35,080 nt of DNA from a virus: positions 1-35,080 of the IMG/VR virus record IMGVR_UViG_3300020417_000015; one strand, 5' to 3'. The position numbers were made by a program, and so were the translations under genes. This document shows positions 23,983 to 30,763 of the stretch, one piece after another (the stretch's first letter is position 1; every line of letters begins with the position of its first letter). The notes beneath the pieces were generated by a model. That model made no database searches and was not told the origin of the DNA. It saw nothing but the letters and a program-made list of their open reading frames with translations.

Positions 23983-24420
23983 ATGGCAAAAAAACTAAAT
24001 GTACGAGTAAAAGATAGGGAACGAATAGAAGAAAGAGTTAAAGAAGCTGTTCGTAAACATTTTCTAAAGCAAGTAGAAAGTGATAAACTTGTTATCAATA
24101 AGCTAAGAAATTTAAATCTTAGGAAAGAAAAGATCAAACAACAAAGAGAAAAACTCTATGAATTAGACGCAGCTATTGATAATGATGTTGAAGAATTTGC
24201 AAATTGGTTAAAGTCTTGTGATCATTATGGAGAAGGTTTTTCTGTTGAAGGCTTTAGGTATAGTTCTGATAATAAGATTCATATTGCTTGGCATAACTAT
24301 GAGCTATGGTCATTAGTTCATGACACTACTATGTTTAATGCAGAGGATAATCCAGCTGTTACATCATTAGGTATGCTAGAAGAAATAGTATTACAAGATG
24401 TAATAGAAAAACTTTCTTGA
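23983..24420 (+). CDS. Hypothetical protein, coiled-coil N-terminus
   Basis: 145 residues from ATG 23983 after AAAGGAG. The first 70 residues are a long basic/charged helix (RIEERVKEAVRKHFLKQVE and LNLRKEKIKQQREKLYELD), a probable coiled coil. The second half has aromatic, strand-forming segments (FSVEGFRYSS, IHIAWHNYELWSLVHDT). An in-frame GTG at 23866 would extend it through another small frame without a ribosome site and is unlikely. No family recognised. Confidence 0.65.
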   Translation: MAKKLNVRVKDRERIEERVKEAVRKHFLKQVESDKLVINKLRNLNLRKEKIKQQREKLYELDAAIDNDVEEFANWLKSCDHYGEGFSVEGFRYSSDNKIHIAWHNYELWSLVHDTTMFNAEDNPAVTSLGMLEEIVLQDVIEKLS

Positions 24421-24449
24421 TTTAAAAACGAAAGCACCTATGCTATACT
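24421..24449 (+). promoter_or_regulatory. Extended -10 promoter immediately before the XRE gene
   Basis: TGCTATACT (24441-24449) is an extended -10 element; TTTAAA (24421-24426) lies at the -35 distance with 17-bp spacing. Transcription would start within a few bases of the ATG at 24453, which implies a leaderless mRNA. Confidence 0.5.
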
Positions 24450-24452
24450 GTT

Positions 24453-24740
24453 ATGGCAGATAAGAATGAATGGATAGCATCAAGGTCTAATCGTGTAGGG
24501 TATAAACCTACATGGTATTGGGAACTGATATATCAATTCAAACTGAGGAGAGAGAGTTTGAATATATCTCAATTAGAATTGGATCAACGCATGGGTAATG
24601 CTGATGGGTTGGTAGGTAAATGGGAATGTGGTATTAGAAGTCCAGGTGCTTTCAATTTAACTTCATGGGCTATGGCCCTTGACTGCGATATTAAATTGGA
24701 GACTACTAATGAAAGTATACAAACAGAAAGACCTCATTAA
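24453..24740 (+). CDS. XRE/Cro-CI-type helix-turn-helix regulator, probably leaderless
   Basis: 95 residues. The HTH is at about 28-62: FKLRRESLNISQLELDQRMG, then ADGLVGKWECGIRSPGAFNL, the usual LR---LSQ-ELA---G-----V--WE-G-R-P pattern. The C-terminal part (WAMALDCDIKLE) completes the domain. No Shine-Dalgarno site precedes the ATG, but an extended -10 promoter ends 3 nt before it, as for the lambda cI gene transcribed from PRM. It overlaps the O-like gene by 32 nt, so it may control replication functions. Confidence 0.7.
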   Translation: MADKNEWIASRSNRVGYKPTWYWELIYQFKLRRESLNISQLELDQRMGNADGLVGKWECGIRSPGAFNLTSWAMALDCDIKLETTNESIQTERPH

Positions 24741-25095
24741 ACTTAAACTCATGGATGGATTTAAATTATTCTGGGAAGCATATCCAAATGCTCAAGGATT
24801 ATTTCCAGCTATGACTGCGTATGTTAATGCAGTAAAAGATGATGGCGCAACAGAACAGGAGATTATAAATGGAGCAAGAGAATACAGAAAATATGTCCAA
24901 CAAAATAAAATCGAACAAAGATACATCAAGTACCCAAGTAACTGGTTACGAGAAGGACACTACTATAATAGATACGAAACCAATAGCACATCTGCAAACA
25001 CCATTCAGCAAGGAATTGTTGACAGGGGTGCAATACAAAGCACAGATGGAAATAAAGTCTTACAAATCCCAGAAAGAAATAAACGCAGCACTTGA
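24709..25095 (+). CDS. Phage O-like replication protein (C-terminal domain type)
   Basis: 128 residues from ATG 24709, which has GGAG 7 nt upstream (an ATG ten codons earlier lacks a site). The sequence FKLFWEAYPNAQGLFPAMTA, followed by GATEQEIINGAREYRKYVQ and YIKYPSNWLREGHYYN, matches the domain at the C-terminus of many phage replication initiators (yP-k---a---w, ii-ga--y, yi--p-nWL--g-w). In lambda-type phages such proteins bind origin DNA or hand over the helicase. Here the DNA-binding N-domain is absent; the neighbouring XRE gene might supply it. It overlaps the following loader-like gene by 227 nt. Confidence 0.6.
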   Translation: MKVYKQKDLIKLKLMDGFKLFWEAYPNAQGLFPAMTAYVNAVKDDGATEQEIINGAREYRKYVQQNKIEQRYIKYPSNWLREGHYYNRYETNSTSANTIQQGIVDRGAIQSTDGNKVLQIPERNKRST

Positions 25096-25438
25096 TGAAT
25101 TGGATATAGACTTACAGTTTATGATAGATAGACTACAACCTATTACATTAGAACAAATGTCTGAATGTTTGTATCTATTGTTCTTAGTTAACAAGCATGT
25201 GTTACCAGATACAGAGCAAGAAAAGAAAGACTTCTATGCTGTGTACTCTAATGAATTAAAATTATTTCCAGCTGATGCTATTCAATATGCAGTATCTAAG
25301 ATGGTTAAAGAATCTGAATACCCTAGCATAAAAAATATTAGGACACATGCTAACAAGATATACATTCCACGACTGGAAGTATTTGAGTTATTACAGCATG
25401 CTCATAAAAAAATTGCTGAACAATTAGAGGAGGAGTAA
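24869..25438 (+). CDS. Helicase-loader-like protein (G39P/P-type), overlapping the O-like gene
   Basis: 189 residues from the ATG at 24869, which has AGGAG 7 nt upstream. Alternative starts at about 25028 (GTG) or 25046 (ATG, 131 residues) lack clear sites. The C-terminal part (LYLLFLVNKHVLPDTEQE, FYAVYSNELKLFPADAIQYA, then EYPSIKNIRTHANK) resembles helicase-loader/G39P-like proteins: a helix, L--fP-d-i--av, a short loop and yPsi--ir. The first 60 residues are polar and low in complexity, as expected where the frame overlaps the O-like gene. The role, loading host DnaB, is an inference from pattern and position. Confidence 0.55.
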   Translation: MEQENTENMSNKIKSNKDTSSTQVTGYEKDTTIIDTKPIAHLQTPFSKELLTGVQYKAQMEIKSYKSQKEINAALDELDIDLQFMIDRLQPITLEQMSECLYLLFLVNKHVLPDTEQEKKDFYAVYSNELKLFPADAIQYAVSKMVKESEYPSIKNIRTHANKIYIPRLEVFELLQHAHKKIAEQLEEE

Positions 25439-25558
25439 ATGAGTACTCAAAAAGAAGAACTACAATATGCAGTTAAGCATTACCTTAAGACTATGATGAT
25501 AGCAATTCTATCTGGAATTGTATTGTTGAATGGTCTTGCATTTATTTTTGGTCTTTAA
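25439..25558 (+). CDS. 39-residue membrane protein
   Basis: The ATG directly follows the loader-like stop, with GAGGAGG upstream. The first 17 residues are polar (MSTQKEELQYAVKHYLK), then one hydrophobic helix (TMMIAILSGIVLLNGLAFIF). It looks like a type II single-pass inner membrane peptide. No function assigned; super-infection or membrane-attachment roles are possible but unsupported. Confidence 0.6.
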   Translation: MSTQKEELQYAVKHYLKTMMIAILSGIVLLNGLAFIFGL

Positions 25559-25559
25559 C

Positions 25560-25697
25560 ATGGCTAAAGATAAGAATCATAAAGGGAAGTATTCCCACAC
25601 AGGCGGTAACTCAAGACCACTTAGAGGTACAGTCTATTTTAAAAATGGTAAGTGGTACAAAAAAGTAAAAGTTATGGAGGATAGAAATGTCAATTAA
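25560..25697 (+). CDS. 45-residue basic protein
   Basis: ATG two bases after the preceding TAA. It reads MAKDKNHKGKYSHTGGNSRP and ends with strand-like VYFKNGKWYKKVKV. Strongly basic, possibly nucleic-acid binding. It overlaps the next gene by 11 nt. No clear ribosome site, so translation probably depends on coupling. Confidence 0.5.
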   Translation: MAKDKNHKGKYSHTGGNSRPLRGTVYFKNGKWYKKVKVMEDRNVN

Positions 25698-25896
25698 ATT
25701 TACTGATTGGGTTATTGAACAACAAGAAGAAGCTGATATAGAAAGCTACAAGAAACACTTTAAGCAATATGCTAAAGAGAATCCTGATGCTGAGTATGAT
25801 GAGGTCCATGAATACGCAGAAGAACAAGTATATCGTGAAAAAGATTTTTATGAACCTGATCCTGAAAGTGATGTGAGGCCAGAAGATGTCAATTAA
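25687..25896 (+). CDS. 69-residue strongly acidic protein
   Basis: ATG with GGAGG 7 nt upstream. Rich in Asp/Glu/Tyr (EYDEVHEYAEEQVYREKDFYE). Predicted helices with an acidic tail. It overlaps the exonuclease start by 11 nt; both genes begin with the same residues MSIK. Acid-rich partners of recombination nucleases exist (DNA-mimic inhibitors of RecBCD such as lambda Gam are larger), so an anti-nuclease role is a guess only. Confidence 0.6.
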   Translation: MSIKFTDWVIEQQEEADIESYKKHFKQYAKENPDAEYDEVHEYAEEQVYREKDFYEPDPESDVRPEDVN

Positions 25897-26881
25897 AATA
25901 TATAAAAGTGTAGAATACTCTGGAACAAGAGAAGAATACTATCAGGATAAGATAAGTAGTAGTGATGCAAGAGCAATAGCTAGTGGTGACTACTATGATT
26001 TAGAAAAACTTTGGGAACAAAAAATAAATCTTAGCAAAGATGATTTGTCTAATGTATTCCCTGTTCAATTAGGATTAGCTACTGAGGAGTTTCATACAAG
26101 TTGGCTTAACAAAGAGCTAACAAGAAACAATGTAGTTGGTTACGGACATGAACATAACTTAATGTATGAACAAGCACATTGTGTTATTGAATCTGATAGT
26201 ACATCTCATCCATTTATATTAGCATCTACTATTGACATAGCTTATTCAAATGAACCTATTAATCATCCGAATGATAATATAAAAAGTATTAGTTTAGTAG
26301 AACTTAAACATACTGGAGAATACAGTAACTTAGATAAAGTAATTGAGAACTACTATCCACAATTACAGCATCACATGTATGTCTGGGGTACACATGAGAT
26401 AATGATCTCAGCTATCTTTGGAAACAAAAGACAACAGCATGACATAGTTAAAAGAGATAATACCTTTCTTGCAGAATATATGGAAAGAGCTATGGAATTA
26501 GGAAGATTAATCCATGACTATTGGCATGACGATGCAAGATTCTATGAAGATGGAGAGAACTCAACAAGAGATGAATGGTGGAATGTATCACAAGAATTAG
26601 ATTGGGTTACTGGTATACCAATAGAAAAAGATATTGTATGTGCAAGCGGTAAGGTGTATAATCTTAACGAATGTGCAGATTGGAATTGGGCTAAAGAATT
26701 TATTGATAAAGCAATAGAAACTTCAGTAAGCAATACTGGATTCAGTAAGTCTAAAGAGGAGAATGAACACAATAAGAATCACCTCAAGAAACTGATACCA
26801 GATGATGCCAAGTCTGTAACATACAACGGTATTACTGCCAGCCGAAATAAAAATGGCATAGTGTCTATCAGAATTAAATAG
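25886..26881 (+). CDS. YqaJ/lambda-exonuclease-like recombination nuclease
   Basis: 331 residues with a PD-(D/E)xK core: PVQLGLATEEFHTSWL (about 59-74, the G---E helix), HPFILASTIDIAY (Asp117), LVELKHTG (Glu139-x-Lys141) and YYPQLQHHMYVWG (Gln159/Gln161, the family's motif III). This is the pattern of 5'-3' exonucleases of the lambda Exo/YqaJ type that make 3' overhangs for annealing. It is followed by an annealing-protein candidate and SSB, a complete Red-like set. The C-terminal 60 residues are Lys/Asn-rich with an amphipathic helix. Confidence 0.8.
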   Translation: MSIKIYKSVEYSGTREEYYQDKISSSDARAIASGDYYDLEKLWEQKINLSKDDLSNVFPVQLGLATEEFHTSWLNKELTRNNVVGYGHEHNLMYEQAHCVIESDSTSHPFILASTIDIAYSNEPINHPNDNIKSISLVELKHTGEYSNLDKVIENYYPQLQHHMYVWGTHEIMISAIFGNKRQQHDIVKRDNTFLAEYMERAMELGRLIHDYWHDDARFYEDGENSTRDEWWNVSQELDWVTGIPIEKDIVCASGKVYNLNECADWNWAKEFIDKAIETSVSNTGFSKSKEENEHNKNHLKKLIPDDAKSVTYNGITASRNKNGIVSIRIK

Positions 26882-26890
26882 GAGGAACCA

Positions 26891-27289
26891 ATGGATAGAG
26901 AAGAAGCATGGGCTAAGATACAAAAACTTTGCCCAGACATAGAAAAAAGCGATGATCTTGCATGGAAACTAAGAGATCGTTGGATATTAAGTAACAAAGC
27001 TGTTCAAAGAATTGCAGCTTATCATAAAATAGTAGTTACTTATGGCGAACCAAAAGAACTAATGGGTAATATATACATTAGAGCTACTGCTAGAAATACT
27101 GTAACAGGATTAGAGATAGAAACTTTTGGTGAGTCAAATAGTAAAAATACAATAGCAAAATATCCAATAGCTATAGCAGAAAAAAGAGCGCATGATAGAG
27201 CTGTTCTTAAATCTACAGAAGTATATGTAGATTTTTATAGTGAGTCAGAAAGCGATGACTGGAAAAAACCAAAGACAAAGGAGGTATAA
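26891..27289 (+). CDS. Putative single-strand annealing protein (Rad52/ERF-like)
   Basis: 132 residues after GGAGGAACCA. The central strands (GNIYIRATARNTVTGLEIET) and the helix YPIAIAEKRAHDRAVLKSTE carry the AEKRA-DRA-LK block that I associate with short phage recombination/annealing proteins adjacent to YqaJ and ssb. The acidic end (YSESESDDW) resembles tails that contact partners. Position between exonuclease and SSB supports this. Direct family proof is not available; it could be another DNA-metabolism protein. Confidence 0.55.
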   Translation: MDREEAWAKIQKLCPDIEKSDDLAWKLRDRWILSNKAVQRIAAYHKIVVTYGEPKELMGNIYIRATARNTVTGLEIETFGESNSKNTIAKYPIAIAEKRAHDRAVLKSTEVYVDFYSESESDDWKKPKTKEV

Positions 27290-27706
27290 ATGTCAGGAAG
27301 TTTAAATAAAGTAATGCTCATAGGTAGACTAGGAGCGGACCCAGAGATCAGAGATACAAAGACAGGAGGGAGATTCGCAACCTTTAGTCTTGCAACATCT
27401 GAACGATGGAAAGACAAGAGCGGAGATCAACAGGAAAGAACCGAATGGAATAGAGTAGTAGTATTCCAAGAGGGATTGATTCCTGTTATAGAACAATATG
27501 TTACGAAAGGTAGTAATGTATTTGTTGAGGGTAAATTGCAGACAAGAAAGTATGAGGACAAAGACGGAGTAGAAAAATATACTACCGAAGTTGTACTTCA
27601 AGGATTCAATTCTACATTTACCATGCTAGATTCTAAATCATCAGAGTCAGGAGCGAAGCCCACAACAAGCGGAGCGATTGACGATGATGATGGTATACCA
27701 TTTTAA
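27290..27706 (+). CDS. ssb: Single-stranded DNA-binding protein
   Basis: 138 residues with a bacterial-type OB fold: LNKVMLIGRLGADPEIR, FATFSLATSERW, the TEWNRVVVF strand, GSNVFVEGKLQTRKYED and YTTEVVLQGF. The C-terminus ends DDDDGIPF, the acidic tip that recruits host replication and repair proteins. A Ser/Thr linker separates it from the fold. The start follows the preceding TAA without a gap, with GGAGG upstream. It would coat ssDNA in replication and recombination. Confidence 0.95.
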   Translation: MSGSLNKVMLIGRLGADPEIRDTKTGGRFATFSLATSERWKDKSGDQQERTEWNRVVVFQEGLIPVIEQYVTKGSNVFVEGKLQTRKYEDKDGVEKYTTEVVLQGFNSTFTMLDSKSSESGAKPTTSGAIDDDDGIPF

Positions 27707-27771
27707 CCTATTGATTCTCCTTTCCTAATTCGTTTGTGCATCAATAGGTTAGTATTCAAAGGGCGCAAACG
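27704..27771 (+). ncRNA. H-type pseudoknot downstream of ssb
   Basis: Stem 1: TAACCTATTGAT (27704-27715) with ATCAATAGGTTA (27740-27751), 12 perfect pairs starting at the ssb stop codon. Stem 2: CGTTTGTGC (27731-27739), inside the stem-1 loop, with GCGCAAACG (27763-27771), 8 Watson-Crick pairs and one T-G. Loops are 15, 0 and 11 nt. A strong terminator follows. It may protect the ssb mRNA 3' end, give a stable small RNA, or bind a protein. Confidence 0.5.
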
Positions 27772-27778
27772 GATGCTG

Positions 27779-27824
27779 ATAAGCACAGCTATAGCTTAGA
27801 AACAATGGCTGTGCTTATTTTGTT
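27779..27824 (+). terminator. Intrinsic terminator after ssb
   Basis: ATAAGCACAGC (27779-27789) pairs perfectly with GCTGTGCTTAT (27808-27818), with an 18-nt loop, followed by TTTGTTTG. It ends the early operon before the DnaA-like gene. Confidence 0.8.
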
Positions 27825-27867
27825 TGTGAGTAGATAAGGAGATAAGTAATTGCTATAAAGGAGAGCT

Positions 27868-28506
27868 ATGCAAATGAAATTCAAAAATAAAAAACTTACA
27901 CATATAGTCCATAAGATTATGGAAGATTATGATTTAACTGTAGAAGAAATCAAAGGCAATCAAAGAACCAAACAAGTAACAGAACCACGCTGGGTTATGT
28001 GGAAACTAATCAGAAAAAATTCTGGATTAAGTTACGGAGAGATAGGCAGACTGTTTAACAAAGACCACTCTACTGTTATGAATGGTATTAAAAAAGCACC
28101 ACAAGATATTGTGGATGAATACCAAAAAATATTTAACGAGATTTCTTTTGAAGAAACTCAAGATAGTCACGACCTTCTTCCACATTCTCAAAGAAAAGCT
28201 GCTTTGATGCACTTAGAGAGTATGGATCGATCACTTGCAAGATTGACTGACCATGTTGCTGTTGATGAAAACCCTTATCTATTGCATATTGATCGTGATA
28301 CTTATAACCTCTTAGTCGAACTAAAGAACTTACTTTACCATTTACTTGCTCCACTTTCTGAATCCCCCAGTTATGCTTATGACCAGCAATATACAGATCA
28401 GCATCAGAATTCCAAAGACTCGCTTTCATCAGCCCATGAAGATTTGAATATTGAGAATGACCAGGATAGTCATGTCGTGCGTCCACCGAAAGACGATATC
28501 CATTAG
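27868..28506 (+). CDS. DnaA domain-IV-like DNA-binding protein
   Basis: 212 residues. Residues 10-85 resemble the DnaA C-terminal domain: helix 1 with VEEIKGNQRTKQVTEPRWVM, then LIRKNSGLSYGEIGRLFNKD and DHSTVMNGIKKA. The DH-TV signature (Asp66-His67-Ser68-Thr69-Val70) contacts the DnaA box in DnaA. There is no AAA+ domain. Residues 89-212 are polar and lie antisense to the phosphoesterase gene. AAGGAG precedes the ATG. It could bind the TTATCCACA box near 18861 and help or block host DnaA. Confidence 0.7.
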   Translation: MQMKFKNKKLTHIVHKIMEDYDLTVEEIKGNQRTKQVTEPRWVMWKLIRKNSGLSYGEIGRLFNKDHSTVMNGIKKAPQDIVDEYQKIFNEISFEETQDSHDLLPHSQRKAALMHLESMDRSLARLTDHVAVDENPYLLHIDRDTYNLLVELKNLLYHLLAPLSESPSYAYDQQYTDQHQNSKDSLSSAHEDLNIENDQDSHVVRPPKDDIH

Positions 28507-29170
28507 GAAAATTTAATCTAAACTTAACTTGCCAATCAGCAGAGATATTCTTTGGCTGTTCCATCCATGTCATCGGATCCTTTGCGCTAGGTGTCCAGTT
28601 ATCATGATTCCCTCGTATTAGTATGAGTGGGTCCATATTGTTAATTAACCATTCAATAAGCATATAGGTTTGAGAGTCAGTAGTTTCTTGACTAGGACTC
28701 ATTTTTAAAGACAAGCGACCTATCCAGTTATTGTGTACATCTCCTATCGATGCGCCTTTAATAGCTGGATTAGATTTAATTAACTCTACATCAGAGTATA
28801 GCTTTTCCCAATCACAATGGTTATCATCTATATGTGGATCACCCATCCATAGTATACCTACTGGCCCATCAATATTTACTTTAACATCTATCCAATCATG
28901 AGCATCAGTAGCTTTCTTTCTTGTACGAAATCTCTTTCGTTTATACTCAATCAATTCTTCAATAGGTAATTCCTCAGATGGTAGGTCTGGTACTTCAAAC
29001 TCAGGTTCTTTAGATAAGTCAGGTAACCTTTCTCTTGCACAATATAATCGTGCAGTGAATGTAGCATAACTTAGACCTAATGATTTAGCAGCATCATGTC
29101 TGCTCTTATGTTCATTGTCTGCTTCTAATACTTCTAATAACTCATCGACTGTTAATGGATTGCGTGACAT
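28133..29170 (-). CDS. Metallophosphoesterase with N-terminal helix-turn-helix
   Basis: 345 residues. N-terminal 45 residues include a helix-turn-helix-like segment (HDAAKSLGLSYATFTARLY). The calcineurin-like core shows GDPHIDD (110-116), IGDVHNNW (142-149), RGNHDNW (186-192) and AGHKHNWG (262-269), the four metal-binding motifs. Similar proteins in marine and T7-like phages are annotated as phosphoesterases of unknown substrate, perhaps nucleotides or DNA ends. Ribosome site AAGGAG. The last 125 codons overlap the DnaA-like gene in antisense. Confidence 0.85.
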   Translation of the reverse strand: MSRNPLTVDELLEVLEADNEHKSRHDAAKSLGLSYATFTARLYCARERLPDLSKEPEFEVPDLPSEELPIEELIEYKRKRFRTRKKATDAHDWIDVKVNIDGPVGILWMGDPHIDDNHCDWEKLYSDVELIKSNPAIKGASIGDVHNNWIGRLSLKMSPSQETTDSQTYMLIEWLINNMDPLILIRGNHDNWTPSAKDPMTWMEQPKNISADWQVKFRLNFPNGYRLSVDARHDYPGHSQYSNLHGLMKASLWNSDADLYIAGHKHNWGIQKVEQVNGKVSSLVRLRGYKYHDQYAIDKGFHQQQHGQSILQVIDPYSLSASKQLFFENVEEGRDYLEFLQKKSR

Positions 29171-29173
29171 TGT

Positions 29174-29371
29174 TTACTCCTTACAACATTTACAAAATTT
29201 TTCTTCTCGTCTTATTTCTTGGATAGCATCAAGACATCCACATATTAAATTAATATACGAATTAACTGTCATGTCTTTCCATAGGGATTCATTATCTATA
29301 CACACCCTTAACCTATTACCAGATGGGATTATGTAAGTCTGTGTGTCTTTATCAATCTTTATTGATTTCAT
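29174..29371 (-). CDS. Hypothetical protein, 65 residues
   Basis: ATG at 29371 with AAGGAG 7 nt upstream; it overlaps the preceding gene by 20 nt. The sequence has strands (YIIPSGNRLRVCIDNE) and a C-terminal helix ending in KFCKCCKE. The CKCC end and Cys51/Cys-rich pattern could bind metal, but no fold is recognised. Confidence 0.6.
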   Translation of the reverse strand: MKSIKIDKDTQTYIIPSGNRLRVCIDNESLWKDMTVNSYINLICGCLDAIQEIRREEKFCKCCKE

Positions 29372-29657
29372 CTACTTGCTCCTTAAGTTTACCAACTTCT
29401 TCTTGCAGTTGCTCAATCCGCATGTCTTGAAGTGCATCATCTGGGAGCGCACCGAACTCACCTCTCGGCCATTTAACTCTAAACTCTGAGTTAAGAACTA
29501 TATCTTTATCCTTTAATTCTAATTCATGTTCAAGAAAATTTAATCTTTCAGTTAAACCAAAGTAACCATACACAGCTATACAGCTACCAGCTATAAGGCT
29601 TACAAGATTTCTTAATGGTATAGATATTACACTTGAGTCTGATACTTTCATAGCCAT
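29352..29657 (-). CDS. Membrane-anchored coiled-coil protein in the lysis region
   Basis: 101 residues. N-terminus VSDSSVISIPLRNLVSLIAG is followed by a transmembrane helix (to about residue 34), then FLEHELELKDKD and SEFRVKWPRGEFGALPDDA, and a C-terminal coiled coil (IEQLQEEVGKLKEQVDEIN). I recall this SSVISIPLRNL/FRVKWPRGE pattern from conserved proteins in marine phages. N-in membrane anchor plus coiled coil fits an i-spanin-like architecture, but this is inferred. Confidence 0.65.
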   Translation of the reverse strand: MAMKVSDSSVISIPLRNLVSLIAGSCIAVYGYFGLTERLNFLEHELELKDKDIVLNSEFRVKWPRGEFGALPDDALQDMRIEQLQEEVGKLKEQVDEINKD

Positions 29658-30223
29658 TAGTTTCTTTCTATTAAATATAAAATTTCAGATATTCTCATAG
29701 CTGTAGCTTTAGTTGTTTTTAAATCTGGAGTAACGCCATCTATATACTGTACTAATACAAACCCCCAGCTATCTTCGGCAGACATTACACTACATGCAAT
29801 ATTAACAGTATCTCTATCTAATGATGTGCATTGTCCTAATACAAAATGCCCAATGACATACTCATCGCCCTCCATCCAGTAACCAGTAGGTAATAGATCA
29901 ATACTATTTGCTGGCATATTAATTAATGGTGCAATATTTCTAGCATCAATCCAATCATACAACCACACAGATTCAATATCTCTATCTGACCTTAACAGTT
30001 TACTGATTAATTCTTCTACTTTAATTTTCTTTTCTGGGTCCTTTTCAAATACTTCTTCAATAGGAATTTCTGTATCTTCTTCAACAGTTAAACTTGAGTA
30101 TTGTTGGAAACCAACATAAGCAATAACAGCCACAACAATAAGACCAATGATCTTCATAACAAAAGCTGACCAAGATTGCTCTGGCGATATAATGCTTTTA
30201 ACTATTTCAATAATTTTATCCAT
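29657..30223 (-). CDS. Single-pass membrane protein with periplasmic-like domain
   Basis: 188 residues. A transmembrane helix at about 20-41 (FVMKIIGLIVVAVIAYVGF), then an acidic linker and a globular domain (KVEELISKLLRSDRDIESVW, IAPLINMPANSID, FVLGQCTSLDRDTVNIACSV). Two Cys residues in the domain could form a disulfide in the periplasm. It lies between the holin and the coiled-coil protein with one-base junctions. A role in lysis or in envelope modification is likely from the neighbourhood; the domain is not recognised. Confidence 0.6.
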   Translation of the reverse strand: MDKIIEIVKSIISPEQSWSAFVMKIIGLIVVAVIAYVGFQQYSSLTVEEDTEIPIEEVFEKDPEKKIKVEELISKLLRSDRDIESVWLYDWIDARNIAPLINMPANSIDLLPTGYWMEGDEYVIGHFVLGQCTSLDRDTVNIACSVMSAEDSWGFVLVQYIDGVTPDLKTTKATAMRISEILYLIERN

Positions 30224-30654
30224 TATCTTTTACTCATTGCTCTTTGTCCAAACCAAAATGCAATAATGCAAGATACCATACCCTCATCAAAATCTGAGTA
30301 GATGATGTGTAAGTTTTCATGCAGCTCTACACCGCTAGTATATGCTTGCCATATAGTAATTGATTTTGCAGTAAGATAAGAAAACAAAAACAGATATGTA
30401 ATGACTGGTCTACAAGTAGCAGAAAATGTTGTTACCCATTTTGCTGAACCTTTAGCTAAAGTTTGATCGTGTTTATAAATATTTTCTGCTTGTGCTATAT
30501 CAGCCTGGGCATTTGCAATATTCATTTTATGTTTAGATTGCGCTTCGAGTAATGCAAGTTGTTGCTTATGAGCCTGTCTTTTTTCAAAAAATCCTAATAC
30601 AGATGGAATTGTACTGGAAAAGAACCCAAGTGCTGATCCGAACAGGGCAATCAT
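30223..30654 (-). CDS. Holin, three-transmembrane type
   Basis: 143 residues with hydrophobic segments near 2-22 (ALFGSALGFFSSTIPSVLGF), 78-98 (CRPVITYLFLFSYLTAKS) and 120-137 (MVSCIIAFWFGQRAMSKR). The amphipathic KKQQLALLEAQSKHKM-type helix between the first two and the C-terminal FWFG-R--SKR end are typical of the Holin_3TMS / GTA-holin group. It would time lysis by opening the inner membrane. No endolysin gene is recognisable nearby. Confidence 0.75.
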   Translation of the reverse strand: MIALFGSALGFFSSTIPSVLGFFEKRQAHKQQLALLEAQSKHKMNIANAQADIAQAENIYKHDQTLAKGSAKWVTTFSATCRPVITYLFLFSYLTAKSITIWQAYTSGVELHENLHIIYSDFDEGMVSCIIAFWFGQRAMSKR

Positions 30655-30763
30655 GAAAAATTAATCCCATAAATGAGCGTAGAAAAGAAGTTAGGTATGT
30701 CTATATAGTATAAGGTCATAAAGTTTAAATCTTTCTGTATGGCTTTCTATTCAAGCGAGAGAG

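Noticed and set aside
30655-30720. 22-codon frame before the holin (MTLYYIDIPNFF...) overlapping its start
   Set aside because: No ribosome site and ordinary composition; too little support for a gene.
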